DNA from: Kalaharituber pfeilii
Taxonomy: Eukaryota > Ascomycota > Pezizomycetes > Pezizales > Pezizaceae
Direction of reading: 5' to 3'
NCBI GenBank assembly: GCA_015179045.1
Contig: WHUZ01000003.1
Coordinates: 1,364,001 to 1,428,000, forward strand
Length of the DNA stretch: 64,000 bases
The position numbers were made by a program, and so were the translations under genes. The notes beneath the pieces were generated by a model. That model was not told where the DNA came from. It made no database searches and saw only the letters and a program-made list of their open reading frames with translations. Numbering within the stretch: the stretch's first letter is position 1; every line of letters starts with the position of its first letter. Positions 33,431-45,501 of this stretch are shown piece by piece.

Positions 33431-36092
33431 CTATGCTTTTGGCATTGCCTTAGGATTATAAATTGGAGGATTGTGGATTCTTGGGAGCATTATCACGTCT
33501 GTAGAGGTACATTCATCAAAGGCATGCCATTGGTATCCAACATTCTATTTCTATTCTCAGTCTGTCAAGATGTGTGACTCCAATTACAGAACTTCGCCCT
33601 CATTCCTTACTGTACATGTTTCTTTCGTTGTTCACATACGTGTATATATCCTTCCCGGAATCCCTGGGGCGAATTCCTGTCCGTGTTTGGCTATTGGGAT
33701 CATACGTGACAATATTGATGTCACTGTGCTCACTGGCGGGGCTCAGCACGTGGCCCCACCAAGGGTCTGCAACCCCACCAAGGCTTTTTCCAACGCCCCC
33801 AACGACTCCCCATTAGAAAAGTTACGCGTTGTAAGAACTCCGCAATGTGCAGTCTGCCTCTCATCCAACGGCGGCAAGTCCGACTGAGGTCCCAGACCTC
33901 CCGCGTTCGGCAACTCTCTGGGATCCGTCGTCAGACTCCCTAATTTGTACTCGCTCGTTCAAAAAGTGTTGGAACGGCATAAATCATGTAATACTTGCAT
34001 ATTGCATAATCAATATTACTTCCTGTTCACCCCACTCCTGCACGCACTCATACTTTACGCACCACCACATAAATGATTCAGTTATGCAGTATTATGTGAA
34101 GAATATCTATATATGATAATTAATGTCATCCTTAGCTCTAATAAAGTGAGCCATAATCCCAGAAAGAGTAGAGGTGTCTCATCCACAGTGGTCTTATTCC
34201 ACAACCAACCTGCTTCATGTCACTGGTTGTCATGATTTTTTTCTGAGCACCTAATTCTTTTCTTTATGAGACCAGATTTTTTTTCAATAAGATTAGAATC
34301 TGGAGAGTTTAGAGCAAAGCTTGAACAGAAATCAGAACTCTTATTGGCAGCTCCTGCAATCATGCACTGTACCGAGTACATGAAAGCACGTAGTTTTAGG
34401 CATGTACATCTAGATACTGGCACTATCATAGTAGAAGTAGCCCTGTAGGTGTTCTCGTGCCCAGACTCTCCCTGTAGGGTACATTAGCGTATTGCAAGCT
34501 AAGTATTGCAGCTCTTCCCTTTGGTGACCTCCGGACCTACATCTATTTAGAGACTGCAGAGCTACTTTATTATTTTACTTACCTTGGATTTTGCACAACT
34601 AGCAAGTATTCAATAACAGAGGCAGACAGTGAAAGACTATGATGTGGGTATTGTCGAAAGATAATGAATGCTGGCCACGGGTTATATAGCCTTGGACGTC
34701 TCTAATGCAATATGAGCCCCCATGCATTACATAATTTTTTTGCATTAGTCAGCTGTTTCAATACTTTGCTGGAGCTGCGATTGAAGTCAGGCACGCCGCT
34801 GCCAAGCCTGGCCTTGTACTAGTACATTTACTGATTCTGGGAATTATTTAGAAGCAAGATCATTTTGATAGTAATACATCGTTTGACGTCCCATGCAACA
34901 ATCTGGGCTCGAAACGCGATCAAATGCTGTGTCTTCATTTCTTCAACGACAATTTTATATGCATTGTGTTCGCATTGTTGAGCTAACGCCCTTTTTCGCA
35001 GCGGAGACGACGATGATGGCGCACGTATTGTAGGCCAGAGAGAGGTGGGTGTAACTTGGACGGCGAGAGAGTCTGCACCGTCGGGGCCGCTGCCCATTTC
35101 CGAGGCGACACAGCCGTCAAAGAGACTGCAGCATGCAGAGCTGGAGATCCGCAATTGCATGGACAATGGCGCAAGGCCCGCGCGGTCAGGAAGCTGTTTT
35201 CGGAGGCGACGTGCACGGGGAAGGTGCTGAGTTTTGGAAGGGTAGGGCCAACAGCTTCTAGGGCTGTGCGGAGGGACATGGGCCTAGTGACGCAGGCGGT
35301 TTAATGAGAGCTGGAAACATCCTGCTCTACGCTGTTGAGCCAGAGGCGGTTGCGGGTGAAGGTGGGCGAGCAGCAGTCGTGGTGTATGTGTGGAGATCTG
35401 ATCTGAGGGTGGTGTCGTGTTTGCCCTTCCATCTGAGGGGATAGCACGTGGATAAAGAAGGATATGAGGATCGCGGGGGATTACTTGATGGCCGCAATGT
35501 CAACGGGGGAGGTGGTGCTTGCGGAGTGAAGTTCTGGTTAGGTCATTGTGGGTTCTATAATGTAGTTTTTCCTAAGTATGGAAGAAAGACGAATTAGTAC
35601 GTCACCGTTATGAAACTCATATCAATTGCACAGGAGTAGTAAGGAGCCCAGAACCCACCTTCATGCAATTTACCACACTGCAAGTCAATTGAATTGCAAT
35701 TGCAAACCTCCTCCTCGAATCTGCCATTACCGAGCTCAACGCTAGCAAGCAGATCTAGAACCTCGTTGAGGGAGGATTGCTAGAAGAAGGGCTGGAAGGT
35801 CAATGAGCAAAGGCGGGGGAGTATTCGATGTCCTGTCTCTTTCTCCCACTGTCTTCTCGCGCCCCAGCGGTGTTGGCTGGACTGGCCGCTGGCGTCGTGT
35901 CTGCAGGGATCAACGACAAATGCCAAGCTTCTCCCTCTCCCCGTCGCCCTTTTGCTGCAGATCCCGCCGCGGGGCTCAAGATCGTCCCCACTCCCCACCC
36001 CTCACCCCCCACCCCTCACCCCCACCCCCGCGAATACGGGAAGATTGTTTCCCGCGCAGCTCCCCCGCACCTCCAACTTCCCACAATCCGCG
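33431..36092. other. 2.7-kb gene-poor spacer
   Basis: No gene could be supported. The first part is T-rich 3' UTR-like DNA; 34000-34900 is AT-rich. An antisense open frame at 34983-35279 (MSLRTALEAVGPTLPKL) resembles real protein composition but ends without a recognisable domain or good splice partner. The last about 250 bases before 36093 are C-rich and likely the heme lyase promoter and leader. Confidence 0.5.
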
Positions 36093-36940
36093 ATGGCTGA
36101 CTCGGGCTCGAACTCGAGGGCCACCCCCGCTAACACCTCAGGTGCAGGCGCCTGCCCAGTCGATCACAACACCCGCGCCGCCTGGCTTGTAGCCACCAAA
36201 CAAAACGGAAAGCCACCCGTCCCGTCTCACCCCGTCGACACCCCATCGCCTACAGCAACCTGCGACTCTACCACCCTCACCGCGCCCCCAGCCCTCCAAA
36301 CTACCCTCCCCCCCACTCTCTCCCCCACCCGTCAAGTCTCCACAATCCCGCGCGCCCTCCCCACGTCGCCGGGAACCAACACCGAAAACCTCCATTCGCA
36401 CACTTCCCCCTCGGGCCATTGGATCTACCCCTCGGAGCAAATGTTCTTCGCTGCCATGCAGCGCAAGAAATGGGACCCGCAAGCTACAGATATGCAGCAC
36501 ATCGTCCCGATCCACAACGCCGTCAACGAAAAGGCCTGGGCCGAGATCAAGAGGTGGGAGGCGGGCAGGGGAGGGGACACGTGTGGCGGTCCGAAGCTTG
36601 TCAGTTTTCAGGGGGACAGTAGCAAGTTGACGCCGAAGGCGAGGTTGATGGTGTTGTTGGGGTAAGCGCTGCCTCGTCCCCACTTTCCAATTCAAATTTT
36701 CACTTCAGGGTAACAGCCTCCTGTGGAATCAGTTACCAACGACCCTTCGACCGGCACGATTGGCGTGTCGACCGCTGCGGTAAACAAATCGACTACGTGA
36801 TCGATTTCTACAGTGGAAAGTCTGACCCCTCCCGTCCCGAGGCTGTCAGCTTCTACCTCGACGTCCGGCCAAAGATTAACTCGATTGAGGGCGTGTGGAT
36901 GCGGATGTCCAGATTCGCAAGTTCCTTATTTTCTTCGTAA
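36093..36940 (+). CDS. Cytochrome c/c1 heme lyase (holocytochrome c synthase)
   Basis: This enzyme attaches haem covalently to apocytochrome c or c1 in the intermembrane space. Exons 36093-36661 and 36709-36940 give 266 residues. An N-terminal CPV motif (ACPVDH, haem-regulatory type) is followed by a Pro/Ser/Thr-rich linker. The synthase domain begins at [16 protein letters not shown], then [13 protein letters not shown], the [18 protein letters not shown] stretch and the [27 protein letters not shown] segment including the conserved His-Asp-Trp. It ends [19 protein letters not shown]. Whether it serves c (CYC3) or c1 (CYT2) cannot be decided from sequence alone. Confidence 0.92.
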
Positions 36941-37462
36941 AATCCCTTCTTTTGTATGTGATGTGTCTTTTGCATTTTGTTCGATGAGATTGGCTAGGAG
37001 GATGTGAGATAGATTTTGGCGAGGGTGACATGTTAGAGGATACACAGTGCTGCTCTAGATTTATATTTGCTTATACAATCCTTTTTGTTACCATTCATTG
37101 TCTATTTATTTATTTATTATTATTTTTAATTTTATTCTTCATTGTACATAATTCTTCACTACTGATCTCTTGCACAAGTTCCTGGTGCAATATTTTACCA
37201 CTACCCTGAACTCATACACCAATCTTCTTGTTTATCTTGACAGCTGCTACTCGTACAGTCTCATATACATTCCTTCGTCTTACTTGTACTCAAGCATTAC
37301 CATACTCAATCAAACTATATAAAATCAACTCTGAAATAAATAGTTTGAACAAAAAAATGCTAAAGTAAGCAATGCTAACTTATCTAATGATATACATCGA
37401 ATTTCTCAAACAAAAAATAATGGAAGCATAACCATGAAATAAAAACAGCAGTAAACAAGGAG

Positions 37463-37497
<35 letters not shown>

Positions 37498-37703
37498 GAT
37501 AAACAACCTGACTAGCCCCTTTTTTCCTTTTCATGGCTCTATACCAATCGGCTCATCTCAGCTCATTCCAGCTCAACTCTTATCTTTAACTAATGGATTG
37601 GGGAACCACACATCAACATTAACACAGCAAATTTTCATTAAATATGTTTTAATTATCCCGTACTCCCATTCTTCTCACTTCCCTTCTCTCAGAATCCTCA
37701 CGG
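36941..37703. other. AT-rich convergent spacer with A33 run
   Basis: Between the ends of the heme lyase and NDC1 genes. It is AT-rich, with an uninterrupted A run of 33 at 37463-37495. No gene is recognised. Confidence 0.65.
37463..37495 (+). repeat. A33 homopolymer
   Basis: Thirty-three consecutive A, about 210 bases beyond the NDC1 stop. It could be a genomic A tract or a retroposed poly(A) tail, but no retroposed body is recognisable beside it. Confidence 0.95.
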
Positions 37704-40083
37704 CTACTCATCCAACCCTGGTACCAAGAACGTTCTCGCCTTCTTCCCCACTTTCAAACTCAAGTTCAAATCGTCCAAAAACGGCTGATACGCCACCACA
37801 ACCTCCCTCGAGGCAGCCCTCAACGCCTCTAATAATTGCTTCGGATCCTTCAGATCCACCACCGTCTTCCCCTCATTCGCTGCAACTTCGTCACTAGCAT
37901 CCGTATCGGTCCAGTGGATCGGCGGCCTCGAGATGTACTTCTCGAGCGCGTCGATGGTGTCAAAAAACTTCTCTAGTATCGTCCCAATATGGCGCTGTAC
38001 AAGGCCAAAATCATCTTCAGTCATGGAGGAGATCACGAGTTTTGAAAGAGCTATATCGTCACGTCTTCGTTAGTATATGAGTAATTCAAGTTCTGTACAG
38101 TCATAGATGACACATACCAACAGCAGCATCCACCTGCAACCTCACATTCGGAATTAATTCCGCTGTCTTCCTCTCCACTGTTTGCCTGAAGGGCTTCCCC
38201 GCAGTACTCCTAATAAAACTCTTCCTCATGCTCGTCAACTCCGTAATTGCATTCTGCTTCAAATCAGGTGCATGTGGTGCCAGCTTTTCCGTAACGTGAG
38301 ATCCCAGCGGCTTGCCGTCAATAGCCTGGAATTTCCTGAGAGTATCGGGCATTTCCCGGGGTGGCGACAAAAAAATCATGTCTTCATATAGATTTTTCAT
38401 TGGGATTTGGTTGTTGGTAAAAGAAGCTGTTTGCGAACTGCTGGAAACGGGAATGCTGGTTGCCGGTGCTGAGGCTACAGGTAGCTGCCCGGACTTCTGG
38501 ATCGATGTTTTGGCTTGCTGTATCACGTAAAGACACTCATTCATGATTTCATCCCAAATCTTCACCGGGCGGTCAATATCCATGAAGAAGCTCTTCCTGC
38601 GTGAAGGTTGGTTGAAGGTAATGTAGACCAACTCCCAGAATGCAATTGCCTGCATCGTGACCCAAGTTAGCAAGCATATAAGAAGTATTCACGCAGCCTG
38701 GTTGCAACTGTACCTGCGTGAAGGGCTTATTTCTCTGTTTAAACCCAGTAACCAGTGTCCCATTTGGATCCGCCGAGCCCTCGCTAAGTACCTGTCCATC
38801 CTTCAAAGGCTCCATTGTGAAGTAAAGATGGAATGCAGCATGTGCAGTTTCCCACATCATAAATATCAACAACGTAATCCACAACGTTCTGATAAAGAAC
38901 AAGATCCCAACGGGCCAGCTATAGGGCTCAGGGATAGTGCTTATCCTTCACAGTAAATTAGTACTGGCCGCGTACTAGTGACAATATCATGTCAAACATA
39001 CCTGAAGAACAGCCTGGCAACTCTAAGCGTGTATCTCCAGGCTGACTTCCTCACAAACAGGTATGCAAACATTCCACTAACTGCTGTGAATAGCGCCTGT
39101 TTACCGGCTTGAACGGCCACCCCTTTGCCTTCCCTCATAAATGTGTTCATCAAAATGTTTTGCTTCATCTCAAGTGTCACTGTCTCCACTTTATTTTCCT
39201 TTAACTGCTTCGATACAGGCGGCAAGTCGACACGATCCTTGTCGGTTGAGAGGTGATAAACTGTGTGCACGATACCGGTCCACAATGAGAGGAAGAGAAG
39301 GTAGAGGAACCTCTCGTTCAGTCGCGGTCTTTCATAGCTCCTGCGAAACCATAAGTAATCGTCAGCATGATAGCCACACATGCACTCGATTGCTATTCCA
39401 TACCTTCCATCAACTGAGGTTGTTATCCCCAGATCGTCTCCGTTGTCACCATGGTCGCTCGTAAACATGTATAATACCACAAAAGTCCACGCTGAGAACA
39501 TGTATGCTAAAGCGGCGGCGTACGTGTTGAATGATCCCAACCGGTGCCCGACATCATGCGCAGCCGAGGGTCGTGATTTGGCTCCCACTATTCACCAGGA
39601 CCACGAGTCAGCATTCATCCTACGCTTCCTCTTCCCTACCAGAATATTGAATCATCTCCAGCTAAAGGATCCACATACAATGCACCAATTGTATCCTCAT
39701 TATCAGCACTGGCATTGAACAGAACCATACTAGCAATGCCTTCGCCGGGGCGGCTGAGAATATCGACCATAGTACTATTCGCAAGTATAGTTAGTACTGT
39801 TCTGCCCTCGAGCATGTAACTCTTCCCATTCCCCTATCACCACCATAAACCTATCCCATCCTCGCCCGCCTGCTTCTCCCATCCCTCCAGTTTCAGGTGC
39901 CATGGCCAACTCACCATGCCTCTTAGTCGTTACTAACCAAGCCTCCGCATAACACACCAAATACAATACAACACACGTCCTTATCCACCTCCTATGTAAC
40001 AGCGAACTAACATAATGATGATAGCTAGGTGGAGACGGCCTCGGCGGCGGCGAAGGGATTGAGCGCGAGATTGACGAAACCAT
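37704..40083 (-). CDS. NDC1: NDC1 transmembrane nucleoporin
   Basis: Ndc1 anchors nuclear pore complexes and spindle pole bodies in the nuclear envelope. Seven exons (39915-40083, 39679-39774, 39404-39587, 39002-39340, 38714-38945, 38118-38649, 37704-38050) give 632 residues in one frame. The N-terminal half carries several membrane segments: HRRWIRTCVVLYLVCYAEAW, the LWSIFSAAPAKALLVWF block, YAAALAYMFSAWTFVVLYMF, and LNERFLYLLFLSLWTGIVHTVYH. The IPEPYSWPVGILFFIRTLWITLL segment and FWELVYITFNQPSRRKSFFMDIDR follow. The C-terminal half is soluble and helical, ending in ISRPPIHWTD and LKVGKKARTFLVPGL. I chose the ATG at 40083 (MVSSISRS) because conserved-looking sequence starts right after it; the frame stays open upstream. 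The second and third exons were found only by splice-phase matching. Confidence 0.9.
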
Positions 40084-42351
40084 GGCCTCTCCCGTATGTC
40101 TTGAGAGTGTGCGTGTAACTCTCGTGTATATAACCTTTCCCCTCTCTCCCCCAAACCACTGCCTTCGTTTTTCCTCAAGTTGGGGGAAAAAATGTGTGTT
40201 CGTGCGTGTGTCTGGAAGATTCCGCCTTCTGAAAGCGGCGAGTTCGAGTTTCCTCTCGTGTCTTCGTAATCCACAGCACAAAAAAATAAAGAGAGAAGGA
40301 AAAGAGAAAAGAGTGGCAGGGATTGACAACCGTTCTGCAGATTGTTGTCGGCGGAAAGGTGTGGTTGGTGTTTCTGTGACGACGTTCCTGCCACTTTGCA
40401 GCTGCGTTCAAAGAAATTCAATGAACTCGTATCCGACGTTGATCCCATCCATAGGGCCGCAGACATTCACACAGAACGAGGCGATACTCGATTCGAGCAA
40501 GGTTGTGCATATCATATTTCAGAGACTAAGTGTTATGTAAGCAGGGCGGACGGTGGTGCATTAACAAGGCGCTGCAACTCGAACCCAACGCGTTTCGGCA
40601 TGGCGCTTCGGCATGCCGTCTAGAATCCATGGCAAAACATCCGGCCTTACTATAACATACAATTCGGTTAACAGCAAAAAACGTAATCCGAAGTCTTGCT
40701 CCGTCAGGCGGCACCAGGCCGCCGCAAAGCCGTTGACATTCTATTAGAGGTGGCCACATTACTTATCAGTACCCCACTGCCTGGTGCTCTAGCCCTATAT
40801 CTCCATACACTCCAAAGCAGGCCCAGCTCACCAAATATGCGATTTCCTTAGAATACACAATATTCACCACTCTCCCTCTATGCGTCCTTCTCATTGAGAA
40901 CGGAGTCAATCCAGCTCTAGCAGTTTGTCCCCAGTTTGTGCACAGCTAGAAGGTTGCAAAGCTGGTGAATACATTGATAGGACTTAATTAAGAGCTACGA
41001 AGGGAAACGGAGGCTTCGAAGCCTCCGCGGGCGTAGGTTGGTAGAGCCCGGAATAAGTTACAGCATTACCCTCAACTTGGGAATGTCTCAACAACGCTGC
41101 TACATAAAGAAACTGTATTGGACCTAGATCTTCCGGTAAAGCCTAGCTACTTGAGCCCTCTGTCAGGGTGAGGAGTAGCATGACTTCGCCAGCTATGGAT
41201 TAAGTGGTTGGCAAGTCTATCAGACTTCAACTAACTTAGCTGACTTAGCCCCCAACAACATAGCCGATAAGTGATCGTCCATATAGAACTATTTGTTTAT
41301 TGGCCTATTTTACATGTTCCCTTGAACGGATATTTCTAACCTTTTGAGAATTTTTCATATGGCGCTTTCATGTACCAATTTGCAGGGACTGGGAGGACCC
41401 CTGGGTGCTCATTGAGCATAACCCGTCAAAAGGCCATAGTGTTGAGATTGATATAAATGGTAGCCATATTCTCAGACAAGCAGAAGGCAGCCACCAATCG
41501 ACTCTATGGATAAAAATATAACTCACCGCACCCACTAGTATCTGTTCTTTTTTTACCAATTTTTACCCAGTTATCTTGTGTATGGGCATCCTTAGCTGGA
41601 TCCTCGTAACAAATCCAGTGCCCACAATGCTATTATGGGTATCTAAAAGGTATCGCCTCCATTGTCTTACCCTGTCATGTAGGGTCGACTGCCCAGTTGA
41701 AAGAACTGAGTTGGTATTTGGCCTGCAGAGATTAAGGTCCTTGGTGTAGCCAACGGGCATAGAATTAAGCCTGAAGGCATATAAACATCAGCACGTGTTC
41801 ACCGTCAGGCATAAAATAAATAAATTTGAGAATTCAATTACCAATCCCATGTAATATCACCTTTTCGTCGTGGGGTTTGGTTATACACTCCCAAAAATAC
41901 TGAAGTGGTCCTTATTTCATGGGCGCCTGCTATTGTCTTCTGCTCTTTCTGAACCTGAGATCGTGCTTTAAAGGGTATCAGCGTCTCTGTCAGGCTGAAG
42001 GCCTCGTTCAAAGCAAGTCATCTTCTGGGGTCCATGTGCCGATTGGCGTCGCTTTCCCCAGGCCTGCATGTAATGTCGTGCAGTAAAAAGAGAAAGTCGC
42101 AGAATTCCCTGTCCCTGATCCTGCCTGTCCATTTGGGGTTCGAAACCCAGAAAGGTTACATGAAAGAAATGCCTTACTGCCTAGTCTCTTTATAGCATGG
42201 TGATTTCTCCAGCTTGCAGGGGCCAACAGAGCTACACTGCAGCGGTCACCACAAGCTCGAGTTGAACAACCTACATCTTCATAAGCTGGACTGAAAACAG
42301 ACCAAAAACCCGAAACCTCCACACCCCAGAAGCGAGTGGGAAGCGATCAAG
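40084..42351. other. 2.3-kb gene-poor spacer
   Basis: The divergent region between NDC1 and the unknown membrane protein gene. No family-like frame, tRNA-like cloverleaf or repeat of note was found. The part near 42340 is the likely promoter and leader of the downstream gene. Confidence 0.5.
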
Positions 42352-43099
42352 ATGGCGACAGCACGTCTCAGAGCGGCGTTTCGGTACCCCGCCGACAATG
42401 GAGTAGACGACCTGCCCGACCACATGGATGAGGAAGGTTCATGACCGACAGCTCCCACGCTCCAACTATCCCCACGTCCCCTGGCCCACGCCCCTCATTC
42501 TTCGAGCTCCCATACTGAGCAAAGAGCTAACCCCTCCACTTCGAGCACACAGAACAAGAAGCCCTCATCGCCGCCCTCCGTTCCGCCGACGACAGCACAA
42601 ATGAGCTCTACTCCAACCTCTTCTCCATCGTCTTCGTCCTCCCCGCAATCTACTTCCTCTTTCGAGCCCTAGCCACACCGACTCTCATAAATTTTCTCTC
42701 TTTATCGTCCCTTACTGCAACAATATACACAATCCGGTTCATCCCCATTCCACGAAACGACGTCGGTAGCGGCCACATTGCGTTTCTATCAAGTACTGGG
42801 CCGATAGATAAATTTCTTCCAATTCTAAACGGACTGCTGGCGGCAATTGTAGGAGTTAATGTGTATCACGTGAATTCAAAGAAGAATGGTAGCCCGTTGG
42901 GGAGGACGGCTATGGAGGATTGGGCAGGATACCTGCCGATAGGTATACACCCTCTCATGACAACTCGCCTCATTATCCAATTTTGAGAGCTCACAACACT
43001 ATAGCCATATGGGTCGTCTCAATGATAGTCCGCTACGTCATGAAGCCTCTAGACCTTGATGAGCTGGAAAAGATGAAGTACAAGTACAAGGGTGCTTGA
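42352..43099 (+). CDS. Unknown fungal membrane protein
   Basis: Exons 42352-42436, 42553-42942 and 43005-43099 give 189 residues. The N-terminus is acidic and contains FRYPADNGVDDLPDHMDEEEQEALIAAL, in which a short FRYPAD..DDLP..MDEEEQE signature looks conserved in filamentous fungi from my memory of such proteins. It is followed by hydrophobic segments: NLFSIVFVLPAIYFLFRAL, TLINFLSLSSLTATIYTI, FLPILNGLLAAIVGVNV and AIWVVSMIVRYVM, so about four membrane spans. The basic tail KMKYKYKGA would be exposed. Function unknown; I know no characterised homologue. Confidence 0.8.
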
Positions 43100-43575
43100 T
43101 TACATTGCTTATCAGGGGTATAATCTTTCTTTTCTGCTGCGTTCTCTACACATATCCTCCAACTCACCATATTTTCGAAAGCAAGTCATTACATATAAAT
43201 CATTCTGGAATGGTTACTCAACGGCTTCCCTCCCACTGCTTCTTAATATTACCTTTGTGGCTTCATACCCACATCCAACCGGTATCCAAAGATACATTAT
43301 CTCGTAAATGCAAACAGAGAAATAAGAAAAAGAACACTAAAATAGCGGTACAAGATAAACGCCGTCTTCATCAAGTTGAATGAACTATTGGAATACGGAT
43401 AGGAGATGGTTAAAATATGAAAAATTGATCATAGAAGTGAGAAAGGACAACAAAAACAGTACAGTATAATCATGAAGGAAGAAAAGGGGAGCACAAATAC
43501 AATAAAAAAAACCTTTATCCCAGACTCCCAATCAATAGCAAACAAGTGAAAATCTAGCTTAAGCAAGCAAAGCAG
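43100..43575. other. Convergent AT-rich spacer
   Basis: 476 bases between converging genes, AT-rich with A runs in the second half. Nothing else is seen. Confidence 0.65.
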
Positions 43576-45048
43576 CTAGCTAAAAGCCTCACCCATGCGA
43601 AGAGAAAGTAGTGCCCGGACGTCGGTGACATAATGAAGTGCATGTAAGAGAGGAATGAGATTTAGGAGGTCAATATCCGTGGGATCGTTTATCCATCCCT
43701 CAATTGGAATGGCATTATCTGTTAAGTGGGTTAGCACACTTCAAATTCTGGGGGGTGAGGGAAAGTGCGTGCCTTCATGAAACATATAGCTCATTGGAGA
43801 ATTATCAATAATTATAACTTTGCTGAGATCTGGCTCTATGGAGCTGATATCCTTGATGTAAGTTCCATTCCGGTTTGTGCAGTGTTGCCTGTAATATCGA
43901 CCTTTAAAGTATTTGCGCTCCTGTTCTAGCCAATCTATGACCGGGTCTGCGTATTCCTGTACAGAGGCAGTGAATACCACCAAGTTGTACCATTTATACA
44001 CCTTTGAGAGAGTTCTTTAGCCTCTGATAGACTCTGCTTCCATGCACCACTCCAGTGCCAGAGAATGAATCAAACGTACCTTTCGCAGGAACTCCTCGCA
44101 ATAGGGCCTTTTATGTACGTAGTAAAGAATTGGGTGTTGGCCTTCCAGCTTGACCTCCACCATATGCCCGGAAGTCAATCTGCCGCCTTTTGCCAATGAA
44201 TGTATTAAAGTTTCATCCAGATCCAATATCAGCGTCTTTTGGGAGGGATTTTTCGCCAATAGCGGTCGTGGCGGACCAGTGTTCCGGGGATATTTGGTCA
44301 ACCGTAACGTAGAAGGTGACGTTGGTGACTTAACTGATGCGGCTTTAGTTGGCTTCGAAGAATTTTCATTATACAGTCGTATTCGTATAGACCTACGTGG
44401 GACTATTTCATCAGAGCCTGCTTCACTGCTCAACTGCCTTGTTCGTGCGTGTTGCCCATGATGTGTGGAGAGTGCTGTTGAAGAAGCGACTGAAGAAACC
44501 TGGTCGCCATCATCAAATCTCCCAGCCTTCACCGTTGTAGAATATCGGCGTGTCTTTTGAGGTTGCGATGCACGACCTACAGCTGCGGGGTGACGGCGCT
44601 CATAGATAAATCTCGATAGAGCCAATGCCATATTATAGAAGGGCAGAATCGCCGAGAAATTACCCTTTTCATCGTAAAAGCAAGAAACAACCCAAGTAGC
44701 ACAAATTATAATTGTTGATATCACCCATTGATACGCCTTCGCCGATGACTCCACAGTTTGCATGTATAAATTCGTCCGTTTTGGTTGCTCAGGTTTCAAT
44801 GTCATCTTTCCAATCTCGTCCCCTCCAGCCGTAGCCATCCCATCCAGCTCCGGGCAAGGTAAATCATTAATAGATGTCGATACCGATAATGGGCTGGATG
44901 GAGTGGTAGATGCCTCCGAACGTAGTAGACTTTCTGGGCCAGTTAGTTGCTGATGTCGTAGTTCCTTGAACGCCTCCGACGTTGGCGTTGAAGGGGTACT
45001 GCCGATAACTTTGTCAACCCTGGAGGATATTATGCTTAAGGAATTCAT
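43576..45048 (-). CDS. NEM1: NEM1-type phosphatase (Dullard/CTD-phosphatase family)
   Basis: Nem1, with its partner Spo7, dephosphorylates the phosphatidate phosphatase Pah1 at the ER/nuclear envelope and so controls lipid flux and nuclear shape. Exons 44080-45048, 43773-44001 and 43576-43718 give 446 residues. A hydrophobic anchor stretch (AYQWVISTIIICATWVVSCF, then SAILPFYNMALAL) lies near residues 105-150. The catalytic domain starts with LILDLDETLIHS, whose DxDx(T/V) holds the catalytic aspartate. YYVHKRPYCEEFL, VVFTASVQEYADPV, RQHCTNRNGTYIKD and VIIIDNSP follow, then DNAIPIEGW and a terminal LLPLLHAL-type helix. The start at 45048 (MNSLSIISSRVDK) is preferred to the in-frame ATG at 45111. 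The second intron (43719-43772) has a GC donor. Confidence 0.93.
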
Positions 45049-45464
45049 TCTCCGTACTGTTAAAACGACCTCATGTGGATCTGGAGAATAGCGATATGTG
45101 ATTGCTAGCAACGGCTTGCGAACGGGGGCTCTTGCGTTATTGGGAAAAGGCTCGCGAGACCGAGGTGTTCCTGGAAACGGGGCGATGCCCTAAAATTGGA
45201 CAACTCAGTAACACGCGCAAACAATTTCTGGCGAGTCGATGTGCTGAGGGCAGTGGTGTCGGACAAGTTCTACGGCCTCAGAGAAAGAGTGGACGGGAAA
45301 TTGGCATCCGACTTGATCGGACGCCGAAATGCCGTTGACTGCGCACTTTACCGGTAGAGTAACGAAGCGCTCTGATAGACAAAGGGTGCGGAATGGCGTG
45401 CAGCGTCGGGCGGGGATTTTTCTTGGAAAAGTGGGCGGACAACGACGGGGGTGATCGTCGAAGT

Positions 45465-45501
<37 letters not shown>
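45465..45501 (+). repeat. G37 homopolymer
   Basis: Thirty-seven consecutive G, closely followed by another long G tract at about 45535-45555. Very strong quadruplex potential. Length is likely unstable and hard to sequence correctly. Confidence 0.9.

Noticed and set aside
34983..35279. Antisense frame MSLRTALEAVGPTL...
   Set aside because: Protein-like composition at first, but no domain, no supported intron and an early end; not enough to call a gene.
37463..37495. A33 run as a retroposed poly(A) tail
   Set aside because: No retroposed gene or target-site repeat could be seen next to it.
40082..40466. Extended N-terminus upstream of NDC1 (in-frame to 40329)
   Set aside because: Sequence is not protein-like (low complexity, leader composition) while conserved-type sequence begins at 40083.
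42128..42160. GGTTCGAAACCC resembling a tRNA T-arm (B box)
   Set aside because: The stem pairing is poor and no acceptor stem, D-arm or A box sits at the right distance.
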